DNA from: Hanleya hanleyi
Lineage: Eukaryota > Mollusca > Polyplacophora > Lepidopleurida > Hanleyidae
Assembly: GCA_036873755.1 (NCBI GenBank)
Contig: JAVTVY010039234.1
Coordinates: forward strand, 98,963-162,962
DNA: 64,000 nucleotides
Direction of reading: 5' to 3'
Part shown: positions 1 through 11,890 of the stretch, piece by piece
Position numbering within the stretch: the first letter of the stretch is position 1
How the letters are laid out: every line of letters begins with the position of its first letter
Position numbers and translations under genes: made by a program
Notes under the pieces: model-generated
Databases searched by the model: none
The model's input: the letters and a program-made list of their open reading frames with translations, nothing else
Told to the model about the DNA's origin: nothing

Positions 1-36
1 ATACCTACATGATGGTATCATTAGTTCCATGATCCA

Positions 37-50
37 CCGCTAGGGGGCGA
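37..50 (+). promoter_or_regulatory. CTCF-like motif, unit 1
   Basis: CCGCTAGGGGGCGA closely fits the conserved bilaterian CTCF core (CCASYAGRKGGCRS). Binding is inferred from the motif alone. Confidence 0.4.
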
Positions 51-60
51 ATAGTGAACT

Positions 61-379
61 GGCTGCACATCCACAACTCAGTTTCAGGGATTTTACCTGA
101 AATTTATGGAGAATTTCCTGAAATCAGGTATATCATCCATGAATCAAAAATAAATTACCTGAATCTTCGGGGATTTTACGTACCTGAATAGGGTGGGGAA
201 CTTACTAATCAGGGTGCTAAATTTGCCTGAATGTCAGGGAAAATCCTCTCATTCAGGGATCTTTTTTTCTGAAATTCAGGAAATTATCCTTGAATTTCAG
301 GTAAAATCCCTGAAATTGAGTTGTGGATGTGCAGCCTGATGTATTCAGGATATATTCACTGAATATTTCTGAGAGTGTA
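61..379. mobile_element. TA-type MITE, 5'-truncated copy
   Basis: Its ends are inverted: the left starts GGCTGCACATCCACAACTC and the right has GAGTTGTGGATGTGCAGCC followed by CTGAGAGTGTA. The interior is filled with CCTGAAATTCAGG-type palindromes. It is the same family as 478-836 but lacks the outer 50 or so bases on the left. Confidence 0.75.
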
Positions 380-427
380 TACTACGAGACAATACCTACA
401 TGATTGTATCATTAGTTCCGCGATCCA

Positions 428-441
428 CCGTTAGGGGGCGA
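428..441 (+). promoter_or_regulatory. CTCF-like motif, unit 2
   Basis: CCGTTAGGGGGCGA sits at the same place in the second tandem unit. Weaker versions lie at 930-943 and 1021-1034 (CCCCCAGGGGGCTA). Confidence 0.35.
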
Positions 442-477
442 ATAGCGAACTGGCATCTGAATAAGTAACTGTGCTCG

Positions 478-836
478 TACACTCTCAGAAATATTCAAGG
501 AATAATCCTGAATAGATCAGGCTGCACATCCACAACTCAATTTCAGGGATTTTACCTGAAATTCAGGAATAATTTCCTGAAATTCAGGTATATCATCCAT
601 GAATTAAAGCTAAGTACCTGAATTTTAGGGGATTTTACGTACCTGAATAGGGTCGGGAACATACTAATCAGGGTGGTAAATTTGCCTGAATTTCAGGGAA
701 TACCCACTCATTCAGGGATCATTTTCCTGAAATTCAGGAAATTATCCCTGGATTTCAGGTAAAATCCCTGAAATTGAGTTGTGGATGTACAGCCTGATCT
801 ATTCAGGATTATTCCCTGAATATTTCTGAGAGTGTA
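478..836. mobile_element. TA-flanked MITE, complete copy
   Basis: The left end TACACTCTCAGAAATATTC is mirrored by GAATATTTCTGAGAGTGTA at the right, and the inverted match continues inward for more than 100 bases. TA at both borders suggests a Tc1/mariner-type target site. At 359 bp it codes for nothing. Internal CCTGAAATTCAGG palindromes repeat many times. Confidence 0.85.
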
Positions 837-1055
837 GTGACCCTTGCAAGTGGTTTAGAACCACTAAATTGGAACACATATTCTACAAGACAATACCTAC
901 ATGATGGTACCGTTTGCTTCATGATCAGCCCGCTATGGGGCGATGGCAGCAATCAAACTTGGTACTCATATAGACCTACTGCCAGAAAATACATACATGA
1001 TGGTACGATTCCACGAATCACCCCCAGGGGGCTAAGTAACTGGCATCTGAAATGA

Positions 1056-1766
1056 TCATTGGGATGTCACGAGTAACTTCTCATAGCACACATTACGAAG
1101 TAGACAATTGGAACTTCTTTGTCGTCTTGTAAATTGAAATCTGAAATTAACAGCTTGAGTTGGTTACAGACCGAAAATCCATCTTCTTCCAGGGAAGTCC
1201 AACCAGCAAGACTGACCGATTATCGCTGAAGCTGTCTCGACTTCCGATTTCCGATTGTTTACAGAACACACCATTGTATATTTTGGAATATTGAAGGTTT
1301 AACTTCTAAAGATTTAAACAAATGAAATGATACGTCTATTTTCAATGAAGTTAGTCAGAATGATATCATTTTCCTCGCTGTGATCCCGAAGTTCCTCTAC
1401 AACTTCCAGGCTACAGCATTAAAAACCATCATAGAGTCAAAGCCAAGAAGACCACTAAATTTTCTGGTGGTATTTTGCCTTTATTATTAAGGAAGATATT
1501 GTTGAAGGTACTTTATTTGGCTTAGGCTGGATAAGACATTTTTGAGGCTTCAGGGAATCCATATTCCTCCTGTTGCTTCAATGCATTTTGCTGAGAAGCA
1601 ACAGGAACTTGATAATGTGATGTCTAGCACTGTAATAACACTTGTCTTTATTGCACTATATAAGCGTCCTGTCTGTGTTTTGCGTGCTGTCCTCAGTGTT
1701 TTATAGGGTGGATGGAGGGTGTCTGTTTCCATGCTCTTTCAAAGATTTCTTCTTTGAAGTAACAGG
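1056..1766. other. Intergenic, no feature seen
   Basis: Only short frames without recognisable domains occur here. No repeat, RNA gene or promoter could be supported. Confidence 0.5.
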
Positions 1767-1860
1767 AATGCAACTTGGATGGGTGGTGCTTAGTTGGTTC
1801 GTCGCGATATGACTGAAATAATGTTGAAAGCGACGTTAAATTCTATTCACTCGCTCACTC
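1767..1860 (+). mobile_element. 5S-derived SINE, shortened copy
   Basis: ACTTGGATGGGTGG at about 1773 matches the C-box of 5S rRNA. It is followed by CGATATGACTGAAATAATG and GACGTTAAATTCTATTCAC with CTC-rich ends. The same body and tail occur on the other strand at 10.11-10.36 kb, where more of the 5S head is kept. Confidence 0.65.
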
Positions 1861-2799
1861 TGTGTTTACTACATGCCGCCCACGATTTCTTCTAACAACG
1901 GGCCTACTGGAAAAGACTATGAAGATGCACTTATGGTGCACTTGGTACTCTACAGGTTGACGAGGTTAACCACATTATTCTGATATTTCAAAATGGTCAT
2001 TAGTAAATATAAATCTGGAAATTATCATAACATCAAACAGTTATTTGAATACGCAATGTGTTTGAGAAAGAAATTTCTTAATTTGCTGTAACCTTTAGCC
2101 GAATATTATATTGTAACCATTTGTGTTCTATATTTGTATGCCAAAGTACGTTAGTCCTATCGTTGTACTAGTTGCAACCGGCTGCCAATATTGTAACAAC
2201 TGAGTAACAAATATGTTATCATTTTAACAATTCAGTAACAAATCTCTTATCCGTTTAAAGTTACAATTGTAACGCTTTCCAACATGGTTATACAATAATT
2301 GATACAAGTGATCTTTTATACCTAACAGGTGCCTTCAAATACAAAGAAGCAGAAAGTATCAAAACATATATTAGCATATATACAATGTAAAATTAATGTT
2401 AGCGACGTCGATATAGTTGGCATTAATAATGTAGCAATTATGTAACAAATTTATTACAATAGTAACGCTCTTGAATACATTTATATCAGAAGTGATCGAA
2501 ATGTATCTACATGTATTCTATGTAGACTTCATGTAGTAGAGAAAAGAGTACCTGCAAAATAAAATGCAAATGTAAAAAAAAGAATCGACCTGAAATATAA
2601 ATTTATCACTCAGTAGTCAAAATAATATTTTACTGAAGTCAATTACATTGATGTATAAATGTGTCGTGCTTTCTTCGGTTTTGTCCCAGGCCACGTGGGC
2701 AAAACCAACTTTTATAAATTCGTGGCCTTATGGCAAATAAATGCTCAGTGGTTAGTCCAGGGCTTAACAGAAAAAAAAACAACTACAACAACAACTATG
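1861..2799. other. AT-rich intergenic stretch
   Basis: No coding frame is visible. The trinucleotide-rich GTAACAA motif repeats irregularly between 2180 and 2450. Around 2745-2800 a TGGCAAATAAATGC stretch followed by AACAACTACAACAACAAC resembles the tail of a retroposon but is not assignable. Confidence 0.4.
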
Positions 2800-3460
2800 T
2801 AGATGCACTGTATCGATATGTAGCGAAATATTCGCAGTTGGAACAAATTATTTTAGGAGTGGATTTTAATGCCCGAACCGGATTGATTATATGCTGTTAA
2901 TGATTACGATCAACATTTAACAATTACCAACAGTTATATTTGTGATGCTCTCCCTCCTCTACGAAATAACCAAGACGATATAATTAATGTGAGGGGCAAG
3001 CAGTTGATAATTTTATGCATAAGTAGTTAGTTGAGAATTGTTAATGGGAGGCTATTCAGTTTTGTTCTGGAAGATATACGTGTTATGTACCGCAAGATAG
3101 TAGTACCGTGGATAATAGTATAGTCTCTGGAGAGTTGTTGGCTGATCAAGATTTTTTAAAGTTAGTCAACTGATTGCACATTTATCGGATTATTGTCCAA
3201 TTTATGTTAGTATCAGATGTCAATATTCCACTGACCAATGTAACATTCCAGTTTTGCGACCAATGCCAAAGAAATATATCTAGGATGAGTATTCATCGTT
3301 TGATTAAATGATTTTCTGTCTGAAGAAAATAATAGTGATGCAGTTAACCGGGCAGTCACTGATTTTAACGCTATTTAACTGCTGCAGCAAATACGTCCCT
3401 ACGTGTTAAAGCTTATAAACCGAAAAAGACAATGCAACGGGAATTGAATCGTAAACACCC
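2800..3460 (+). pseudogene. Decayed LINE endonuclease (APE type)
   Basis: Conceptual translation, crossing several stops and frameshifts, gives the APE-endonuclease landmark ILGVDFNARTG near 2850-2877. Next come RGKQLIILCISS and LRIVNGRLF near 2990-3065, then VDNS...VSGELLADQDF and LSDYCPIYV near 3110-3210. These are the order and spacing of the C-terminal half of the endonuclease of CR1/Jockey-group non-LTR retrotransposons. A following stretch (RPMPKKYIWDEYSSF, then VKAYKPKKT) resembles the linker before the reverse transcriptase. No frame is intact, so this is an old, dead fragment. The clade is uncertain. Confidence 0.7.
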
Positions 3461-3887
3461 CTACATCCGACCGTCGCCAGCCGGTGAAACGGAGGTCAGC
3501 CGGTGGGGCTATTTTCGCAATACAGGCCAGGAGATGTTAGCAGTTTGGATTTCTTTCACATGTCTTGTGAGGTTCTGGGCAATATTAATGGATATTCATT
3601 CATGGGAAATAACAGTCGTCATTTCAATCATTCGGTTACGTAGCAGAACGCATTGTACTTAAAGATATCATACGAACATGGAGAGCGATGCTGTTTTCGA
3701 GCGAAGTTTCCTTTTAAAATTGCTCGTATCGCTAATAACTGACACTAATCGGTAGAGATTATCATGCGTAATTATTCCTTATTCAATGCTCTTTGTATGT
3801 AATTTAATTCGCGTAAGTACTGATATTATTGGAAAAGTCACACCATATGCACCTATCCATGCTACGGTGAACAGCATCAAAAAGTGC
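3461..3887. other. Intergenic, no feature seen
   Basis: This is the flank between the LINE remnant and element P1. One 76-codon frame overlaps the end of the LINE remnant. It shows no independent domain. Confidence 0.4.
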
Positions 3888-4639
3888 GCAGCATAGTAGT
3901 AGGTAAAGGCTATCTTTCGTTCCATTGAACTACTTACATATCATTAATTGCCTCTGTATGGCAAATTCCGTGTCATCTTCCCTGATTCGCACATTTGCAT
4001 CTATACGGGGAATGCCTGTATGGGGTATAGGGGTGGTCATTTTTTTGTGGATTTTACTATGGGTTGTGGGATCTTGTTTCCTTCGTCTCGAGCTGTAGAA
4101 CACGATGGAAAGGGTCTAGAAGATAAGCGGTGAATTTTTTTGAAAAGTTCGGGGAGGTCTGTATAGGCCCATAGGCCTACTGGCTCCGTGGATATGTCCA
4201 TACTGAGCAATTCACGCCTGGACATTGCCGTATGGGTTGTGGGATCTTGTTTTTCACGTCTCACCACGTAGAACACGATCGGCGGGTTCCCGAAGCGATT
4301 GGTTGAAATTTCTGGAAAAAGTCACTGTATGCCTACGCATGCACAGTGGGTAAATAGCGCTGGGTGGACGTTTTGGGGTTAAGGTGAGCCCCTAGTGGAC
4401 CGATTGGGTCGTATGAGGTCTCATTTTGCAGCTCTCGTGGAGGAGCATCCGATTGGACTAATGTGTCGTCCATTTTCATTACTCTGTGCATGAGCAGTCT
4501 GGCCGTAGTAAGCAGGAATTTTGGGGTTTCTTTTGGGGTAGAGATGGACCATCCGTGCTCCAAATGGACCGCGAGGGGTATCAGTGTGAAGCTCTCGTGG
4601 GGAGTCAGAATGGTATGTTTTATATTGTAAGTCGCGTCA

Positions 4640-5330
4640 ATCTGCGCATGCGCAGTTGGGTGTAAAGTGGTCATTTTTGGGGAGTGAAGGAAGGTATTTG
4701 GGGTAGAGAGGGACCATCCTTGGTCCGAATGCGTCGTGTGGGGTGAAAGTGGAGCTCTCGGGGTGTAAACCCCGATTTGAGGTTTGTCGATGTCATCTGT
4801 GACGTCATTGGTGAGGTCATCAGTACGAGTAGTAGCGAAAGTGGGGGAGTGAAGGAAGGTGTTTGGGGTAGAGAGGGACCATCTTTGGTCCGAATGCGTC
4901 GTGTGGGGTGTCAGAGTGGAGCTCTCGGGATGTAGATCCCGTTTGAGGTTTGTCCATGTCATCTGTGACGTCATTGGTGGCGTCATCAGTACGAGTAGTA
5001 GCGAAAGTGGGCATTTTTGGGGAGTGAAGAAAGGTATTTGGGGTAGAGAGGGACCATCCTTGGTCCGAATGCGTCGTGTGGGGTGTCAAAGTGGAGCTCT
5101 CGAGGTGTAGACCCCGATTTGAGTTTTTCCATGTCATCTGTGACGTCATTGGTGACGTCATCAGTAAGAGTAGTAGCGAAAGTGGGTATTTTGGGAGAAG
5201 TGAAGGAAGATATTTGGTCTAGAGATGGATCATCCTTTATCCGAATGCGTCGTGTGGGGTGTCATCTTGGTAGTCCTCGGGCTTTAGACCCCGACTTGAG
5301 GTTTGTCCATGTCGCCTAAGACGTCATTGT
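4640..5330 (+). repeat. CRE satellite, left arm of P1
   Basis: Units of about 166-178 bp start at 4791, 4957, 5132 and 5310 with TGTCATCTGTGACGTCATT. They run through TGACGTCATCAGTACGAGTA, a stretch with GGTATTTGGGGTAGAGA, and CGAATGCGTCGTGTGGGG. Each unit holds up to two CRE half-palindromes (TGACGTCA). The overlapping open frames on both strands are translations of this array. Confidence 0.85.
4643..4654. promoter_or_regulatory. NRF1-like palindrome
   Basis: TGCGCATGCGCA is a perfect NRF-1-type site. Identical or near-identical sites occur in every related arm (11977, 12143, 14402, 14746, 14899, 20866, 21045, 22448). Function is inferred. Confidence 0.4.
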
Positions 5331-5342
5331 TTACCTGTGATT

Positions 5343-5442
5343 GATTGAGTGAGCGAGTGAGTGTGGGTGATTGAGTGAGTGAGTGAGTGAGTGAGTGAGT
5401 GAGTGAGTGAGTGAATGAGTGAGTGAGTGAGTGAGTGAGTTT
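5343..5442. repeat. (GAGT)n tetranucleotide tract
   Basis: About 100 bp of GAGTGAGT repeats. The mirror tract (ACTC)n is in the right arm at 11068-11110. Confidence 0.9.
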
Positions 5443-5578
5443 TGACCCGGTTGTGACCTATGACCCCGGATGTCACGTGACCGGATGTGACGTCATAGTG
5501 AGTCAATTTGATAAGTAGTAAAAGCGTATCTGGATCCCTATTTAAGGGCAGATAACTCTGTTTGAACAATTCCTAGTT

Positions 5579-5621
5579 ACCACCACCGGGCGTTCACGCC
5601 CGTCAACGCCCGGTGGTGGTG
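5579..5621. repeat. GGGCGTT hairpin, copy 1
   Basis: ACCACCACCGGGCG and CGCCCGGTGGTGGT flank a short GTT-CACGCC-CGTCAA centre and form a strong hairpin. It is followed by GAGCTC-rich sequence. Related copies are at 10905, 13359 and 21853. Confidence 0.8.
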
Positions 5622-5829
5622 ATAGCTCCCGTAGGGCAGAGCTCGGAACTCCGGAGCTCTTGGAGCTCGGAGCTTGTGGAGCGCAGAGCTGGGAAGTCAT
5701 CGCACACATGCACACGCATCTGTGGTGCATCCTGTACCCTATATCCTGTAGGATATAGGGTACACCATAGTCCATGGGCCAAGACCCCAAATTTCACCGA
5801 TCGGTACCACTCGAGGTGGCAAATTCTAG

Positions 5830-6870
5830 TAATGTTTTTCGAAGAGGTACATGTATGTAGATGTTATCCATGTGTGATAACCGTTGCAGATCGGTAGCTT
5901 AAAGGTAGCAAAACACACTTTCTTAACCCCACCCCTGCTCGTATTCCGAACTCAAAGAATGGGGGCAGGGGAATGGTTCCTCGGATATATTAGTTATTTC
6001 TGTCCCTGAAGAGCTGGAACTTCACACACTTTCTCAGCGGGGCCTGGTCCATTAGCACTAGTTAACATACCTTAATATTACCGTTGTATAATGTCATAGT
6101 GACGTAATAACATGTGGGAGCATTTATTGTCGAAATTTCGGTTGCTTTTCCAATTGGTTTTTCCGATTCTGCTGGCACCCTGTGACGTATCAACTTTGGT
6201 AAATGCTCTTTGAAGAGGTATTTGTATGCAGATTTTGCCCATATGTGCTAACACTTGCAGATCAGTAACGTAGTGGTAGTTATGGTACACTTTTTGAACC
6301 CGCCCCCCATCACATTGTCCACCCACATTTGGGAGGGGTATGATTTCTTGGCTATTTTAATTATTCCTCTTGCTAGAGAGCTAGAACTGTTCACCTCCTG
6401 CATATGAGGTATTCGCCTTCTGTAAACAAGTTAACGGGGTTTGAAATGATAATGTTTCTGACGTTAAACTGACGGGGTTTGAAATGATAATTTTTATGAC
6501 GTCAAACTGACGGCATAACATGGGTAATAATTTATTTTTAAATTTTTCGATACTTTTGAAAAATTTTGCTAGTAAATCTTGGGGTAACAGTTTCGGTTCA
6601 TATTTTGTAAGGGATATTTGCATGCAAATGCTATTCATCTGGGAGAGCCGTTGTATATCGGTAGTTTATGGGTTGTTATAGTACATTTTCCGGACCCTAC
6701 CTCTTTCTGTATTTTTAACCCAGGTTTGCAGGTAGGGCATGGTCCTTCCGATATTTCCATTATGGTTAGATAGCTGAAAAGTACCAACCTGTACCTCCAT
6801 GCCCCTTTTTATTGAAGCATCTATTGAAACCTTCATCTGATGCTGTGATGACGTCACCGCGACTGAATAA
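5830..6870 (+). repeat. Tandem 380-bp modules, left arm
   Basis: Three diverged modules start near 5830, 6200 and 6590. Each has GATGTTA-like, GTTGCAGATCGGTAG-like and CACACTTTTTGAACCC-like blocks, a G-rich AATGGGGG stretch and a TGACGT element. Mirror modules are at 9830-10110 and 10440-10790. Confidence 0.7.
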
Positions 6871-9640
6871 TAATGATGATAATTTTGGGGTTATTTTATT
6901 TTCTCATTTTTACTTGAACCATATGAAGTGGTGAATCCTGTTATGTTTCTTTGAAGAGCGCAAGCGGCCAAACAGTGGTCGTACGGAAGACATGGAGAAG
7001 GACAATTAAGGAAATATTTCGAGATATTGCGATATTTCCATTGATTCTCATCTTGACTACCAATCGTCTTTCCTATCCGTATCTCCCCACCAAATTTGTT
7101 CTTCTGTCATTGTTGGTATGAATCTGACGAAATGGAATTTTCTTCTTAATCTACCATATTCAGCCTCCAGACTTTTGTTATAATTGCAATTAACCTTGAT
7201 GAGTGCAAATACTTTCTCAATTTACAAATGCTACAGCATATGGTCACCCTTTATGATGATTCAGTCCTGCAAACGTGTTGAACGGGTAATCCACTGGATG
7301 GTGTCAACTGCAAATGTGTTTCATAGCCAGAGATGGCCATATGTGTTAGATGTCTGTATTTAAAATGCGATGTTTGCTTCTTAAAATGCATAAACATTGC
7401 CCTTTTAGAGCTTTTCTGAAGATTTTGATACCCCTATTACCTCTGGGCATTATCCCGTGAAAGCTGCTGCCTGCTGGGTACTGTATAAATGCATGCCCAA
7501 TGGCCTCTTTCAGAGATAGCAAAAGATAGAAATACAGAAAATTCAATACCACCAACATCGTCTCCAAACACACATGATAGACCTACTGATGAATCTGATG
7601 GTGGCAAATTATCCAGGAAATCAACAATGTGATTCCTTCGCGACTTCAGCCCCACTACCAGGCCATTCCCTCCCTCTATCGCTTCTACTGTAGAGAGACC
7701 TAGCAAACGGCTTTTCGAACGAACGTCGCCTACTCTGTCAGCCAATCAAGTGATTTGCTTTGCTTTGATCAAGGGTCACAGGGGTTCTGCGCTGAGGTCG
7801 GTATGCCAGTGTGCGTCATTCAGCATCTCAGCCAAACAGAAGCGCCACAAGACCACTCCATAATTAGCTGTTTAGATGAATGCCAACTCGTCTCATGAGT
7901 GTTGAGGTAGACCATGGTATTCGCGATGATGACTCGTACCTGGATGTATAACTTTGATCCGAATGAAAACGAATATGTTAAGGGAACCATGCATACGTAG
8001 TAACGTCATCATAGGCTCCGTCATCAATCGGATTGAAGCCGATACTCGATAGTGAAATGCTGCAAACCTGAAACTGGACTAACAGGCTGTGACCCTGCTC
8101 GACTGGGATGGTTGCTGAAAGGGAGTATCATATATCTTCCTTACATCTTTGGTGGAACATGAAAAATATCAGCGTTGATGCAGAGAATATGCCTACATCG
8201 TCAGCTGCAGAGACGGATAGTTCGATAACAATGTTCAGAAATCATTTCACTTCCACCCAAATTAACTGCCCCTATGTCATTATGATGAAATGATTTGCCT
8301 TAAAATTAGGCACATGATTTGGAAGTTGAATGTAGCTAAATTCTTTGAAATCGTATCTGTGACAGGTTTAGCTCTTCAGATAACCATATACCATTATATA
8401 AATGATGAATGGTCCCTGCATCATTAAAACTCCAGGATCATCACACCAACCTGCCCTAGCTACACATTTTCCTGCATACAGTCATGACCTGTTCTGAAGA
8501 TTTGTGATGGTGATTCTATCGTGTATAACACTGAGGGAATTTCTGCATCAATAATCGAAAGCCCTTATTCACAAGACACTAATAACTCGAAACTTCTACA
8601 CAGGCATAGCAAGGTAGTACTTTATGCAAGGAAATTGACAACAGTTTCGACTGATGCTGAAAATGAAGACATCATGATATTCGTTTCATATCCTCAAATC
8701 TGGTTGAACGTTCATATCTAAAATCTACAGCCGTTACTCTATTACTGTTGACAATTGTCGATTCCGGATTGCTTTAATAGTTGATACCGGTATCCATTTT
8801 ACATCACATACCATGCAATTATGGTTAGAAACGATTTTCAGCTGACAAAACCGGTCAGACGCATTTTATTGAATTGAACAGAATAGTTTCCAGATTTGAA
8901 TTCTTTGTGGCTTTGGAGGTTAAATCTTATACAATCCCTCTTCCATCCACTGACTGTACCCTATTTAATACCAACCGAAACGCGGTGGTAAAGTAACCTG
9001 ATTTTGTCTACGTTGAAAACTTGACACGAATATCGCCTGTGTTTTCAATCGCCCACGCTGGTCTACTCCTGCCACATATTCGATATTCTACTCCTGCCAA
9101 CAAGATTCTGGTTCCGTTCTTAACTCACATTCAAGTTCTCACGCTGGGGCGAGATATTACCAAGTTGCCAGTATGTATCTGGAATGGATACACAACAATC
9201 ATGATATATGTTGCACAGGAGTAGAGTAGAAATTGTCAACACAAAATAGTAAAACTAGATCGAAAGTTTATGTTTTACGCAACACTACCATGAGTTAAAT
9301 TTGCTCTTGCTCTCCGATCGTTTGGCATGTTTTTGCATCGAAGAACCTACTATTATTTATTCAATGGGATATTATCATTTTAATATAGCTGTCGTCATTC
9401 ACCCCCAAATGGCAAATAACACCTCCAGCTCACACTTATAATGAAACAGATAAAAAACATGTATATATATGTTACTCTGGCGAGATACGATGATGTAATT
9501 CAACGTTTTATCAGCTTATTTAGCATTTTATCATAGCATAGGACTAAATGTGTAGGGTATAATCGTTTAGCTCTTTAGACATAGATTTTAAAAAAATATC
9601 TGTTGGGCCATACCCCGTCACCCCAACGTTTGTCTTGGAA
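6871..9640. other. P1 loop, single-copy sequence
   Basis: This is 2.8 kb between the two arms. Several frames of 60-100 codons occur, for example 7437-7745 on the minus strand, but none has a recognisable domain. No transposase motif, RNA gene or tandem repeat was seen. Confidence 0.5.
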
Positions 9641-10111
9641 TAAGGATAAGGCCAGGTTTCATAAAACGAGCTATAATTACCCTATAAGCTACAGAACTTC
9701 AAAGGTTATAACCTATGGGTAACAACTACATAATAATAACACTTTAGGAAACATTGATGGAATCTGCTACCTCAAATGGTCATGAATAGAAAGTATGTAT
9801 TAAAAATGGACTAAACGGCCGGCAAAAACTGATTTTCCGTTTTATGACGTCATAGTGACGTCCTGAAGGGATTTTGTTAATTTATGTTTACTGGTTTCTA
9901 TAAACAAGGACCTAAACGTAGTGTGTGAAAAATTTCAGCCCTCTAGCAGCTAGAATGATAAAAATATGCAAGGAACCATAACCCACCCCCATATTTGTGT
10001 TAAGAATGGGGGCGGGGTAGCGTTCCAAAAGTGTGTTATAACTACCCATAAGTTGCCGATCTGCAACTGTTATCACATATGGCTAACATCTACATAGAAA
10101 TACCTCTACAA

Positions 10112-10360
10112 TGAGTGAGTGAGTAGGATTTAACGTCGTTTTCAACATTGTTTCAGTCATATCACGACGGTGCCTACATGTGCCAGAACACGAGTGTCCA
10201 CAGTTCCTATTATTCTGGACACTGATCAGCCCAGCCAGTACAGCACCCGGTCACCCATCCAAGTATTGACCGAGCTCAACGCTGCTTAACTTCGGTGATC
10301 TGACGAGAACCGGTGTGCCCAACGTGATGCGCCGTACCCGCCGTTGAAGTTGGACTATGA
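10112..10360 (-). mobile_element. 5S rRNA-derived SINE
   Basis: Read on the minus strand, the head carries TACGGCGCATCACGTTGGGC, TCGTCAGATCACCGAAGTTA, AGCAGCG and TCAATACTTGGATGGGTGAC. These correspond to the 5S rRNA body and its A-box, intermediate element and C-box. A non-5S body follows, then CGTGATATGACTGAAACAAT, GACGTTAAATCC and an (ACTC)n tail at 10112. This is the layout of SINE3/5S-type SINEs transcribed by RNA polymerase III. Divergence from 5S makes it a retroposon and not a functional rRNA gene. Confidence 0.85.
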
Positions 10361-10904
10361 TTGGTCGCCAGTCTGACATGAACATCGAATCCACTATGCA
10401 AAGTGGTACCAGCAGAATTTGAAAAAATCAATTTGAAAATGGACAAAAAAGAGACAATAAACTGCTCACTGGGTTATTACGTCACTGTGACGTCACTAAA
10501 TGAGTATGTGACATAATGTTTGCCTATTTCAATAGAAGAGTACCTATGCCCGAAGTGTGCGAAGTTTTAGATCTCTAGAGGGAAGTATAAGCAAAATATT
10601 CGAGAGACCATACCCCACCCCTCAAGTTTGGATTTAGAACTGGGAAAGGGGTAGGGTTGAAAAGGCGTGGTATAGTACCCTTAAGCTACCGATCTGCAAC
10701 GGTTATCACATATGGGTAACATCTATAGGCATAAACCTCTTCAAAAAACAATACTAGAATTTGCCACCTCAGGTGGTACCAGTTTCGACTCTGCCCCATG
10801 GACTACCAGGGTGCGGGGGCACCACAGGTGCGTGCGCATGCGTGCGACGACGTTACTTACCAGCTCTGAGCTCCACGAGCTCCGAGCTCTGCTCTACGGG
10901 AACT

Positions 10905-10952
10905 ACCACCACCACCACCGGGCGTTGAAGGGTGTCAACGCCCGGTGGTGGT
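10905..10952. repeat. GGGCGTT hairpin, copy 2
   Basis: Mirror of 5579-5621 in the right arm. CCACCACCACCACCGGGCGT pairs with CAACGCCCGGTGGTGG. Confidence 0.8.
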
Positions 10953-11067
10953 AACCAGGAATTGTTCAAACAGAGTTCTGCTCTTTAATAGTGGTCCAGA
11001 TACGCTTTTGCTAGTTATCAAATTGACGTCAGTATGACGTCACATCCGGTCACAGGTCACATCCAGG

Positions 11068-11110
11068 TCAAAACTCACTCACTCACTCACTCACACTCAC
11101 TCACTCACAG
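11068..11110. repeat. (ACTC)n tetranucleotide tract
   Basis: Shorter mirror of the (GAGT)n tract of the left arm. Confidence 0.85.
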
Positions 11111-11890
11111 GTAACCAGTGATGTCACAGATGACAAACCTCAAGTCGGGGTCTACACTCCGAGGGCTAGCAAGATGACACCCCAAACGACGCATTCGGAC
11201 CAAGGATGGTCCATCTCTACACCAAATACCTTCCTTCACTTCCCAAAAATGCCCACTTTCGCTACTACTCGTACTGATGACGTCACCAATGACGTCACAG
11301 ATGACATCGACAAACCTCAAATCGGGGTCTACACCCCAAGAGCTCCATTTTTGTCACCCCACACGACGCATTCTGACCAAGGATGGTCCCTCTCTACCCC
11401 AAAAACCTTCCTTCACTCCACCCAAATGCCCACTTTCGATATAACTCGTACTGATGACGTCACCAATGACGTCACAGATGACGTCAACAAACCTCAAATC
11501 GGGCTCTACACACCGAGATCTCCACTTTGACACCCCAAACGACGCATTCGGACCAAGGATGGTCCCTCTCTACCCCAAATACCTTCCTTCACTCCCAAAT
11601 TGCCCACTTTCGCTACTACTCGTACTGATGATGTTACAAATGACGTCACAGATGACATGGGCAAACCTCAAGTCGGGGTCTATACCCCGAGAGCTTCACT
11701 TTGACACCCCACACGACGCATTCGAACCAAGGATGGTCCCTCTCTACCCCAAATACCTTCCTTCATTCCCCCAAAATGCCCACTTTCGCTACTACTCGTA
11801 CTGATGACGTCACCAACGACGTCACAGATGACATGGGCAATCCTCAAATCGGGCCCTACACCCCGGGAGATCCACTTTGACACCAGACAC
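11110..11890 (-). repeat. CRE satellite, right arm of P1
   Basis: Four to five units of about 175 bp with GATGACGTCACCAATGACGT and CACAGATGACA, and the mirror of the left-arm unit. Overlapping frames reading repeated GWSLSTPNTFLHS-type peptides are translations of the satellite. Confidence 0.85.

Larger units (their letters stand above)
1..1055. repeat. Tandem block of CTCF-like units
   Basis: A unit beginning ATACCTACATGATGGTA and ending AACTGGCATCTGAA recurs at about 1, 393, 890 and 990. Each unit carries a CCGCTAGGGGGCGA-like core. The first two units are interrupted by copies of one MITE (61-379 and 478-836). The short open frame through the third and fourth units looks incidental. Confidence 0.75.
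3888..6870 (+). repeat. P1 left arm
   Basis: This arm pairs with 9640-13173. Relative to the right arm it lacks the segment at about 12666-13118, which carries the TGCCTCCAGAGGGCAGCACG motif, and it lacks the SINE at 10.11-10.36 kb. The short frames seen on both strands here mirror those of the other arm. Confidence 0.75.

Noticed and set aside
4333..5161. 217- and 113-codon minus-strand frames with repeated GWSLSTPNTFLHS-like peptide
   Set aside because: Translation of the CRE satellite. Equivalent frames occur in every arm on whichever strand is mirrored.
7437..7745. 102-codon minus-strand frame in the P1 loop as a transposase remnant
   Set aside because: No DDE, zinc-finger or dimerisation motif could be recognised.
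10112..10360. Functional 5S rRNA gene
   Set aside because: Diverged from 5S, continues into a SINE body and tail, no terminator at the proper place.
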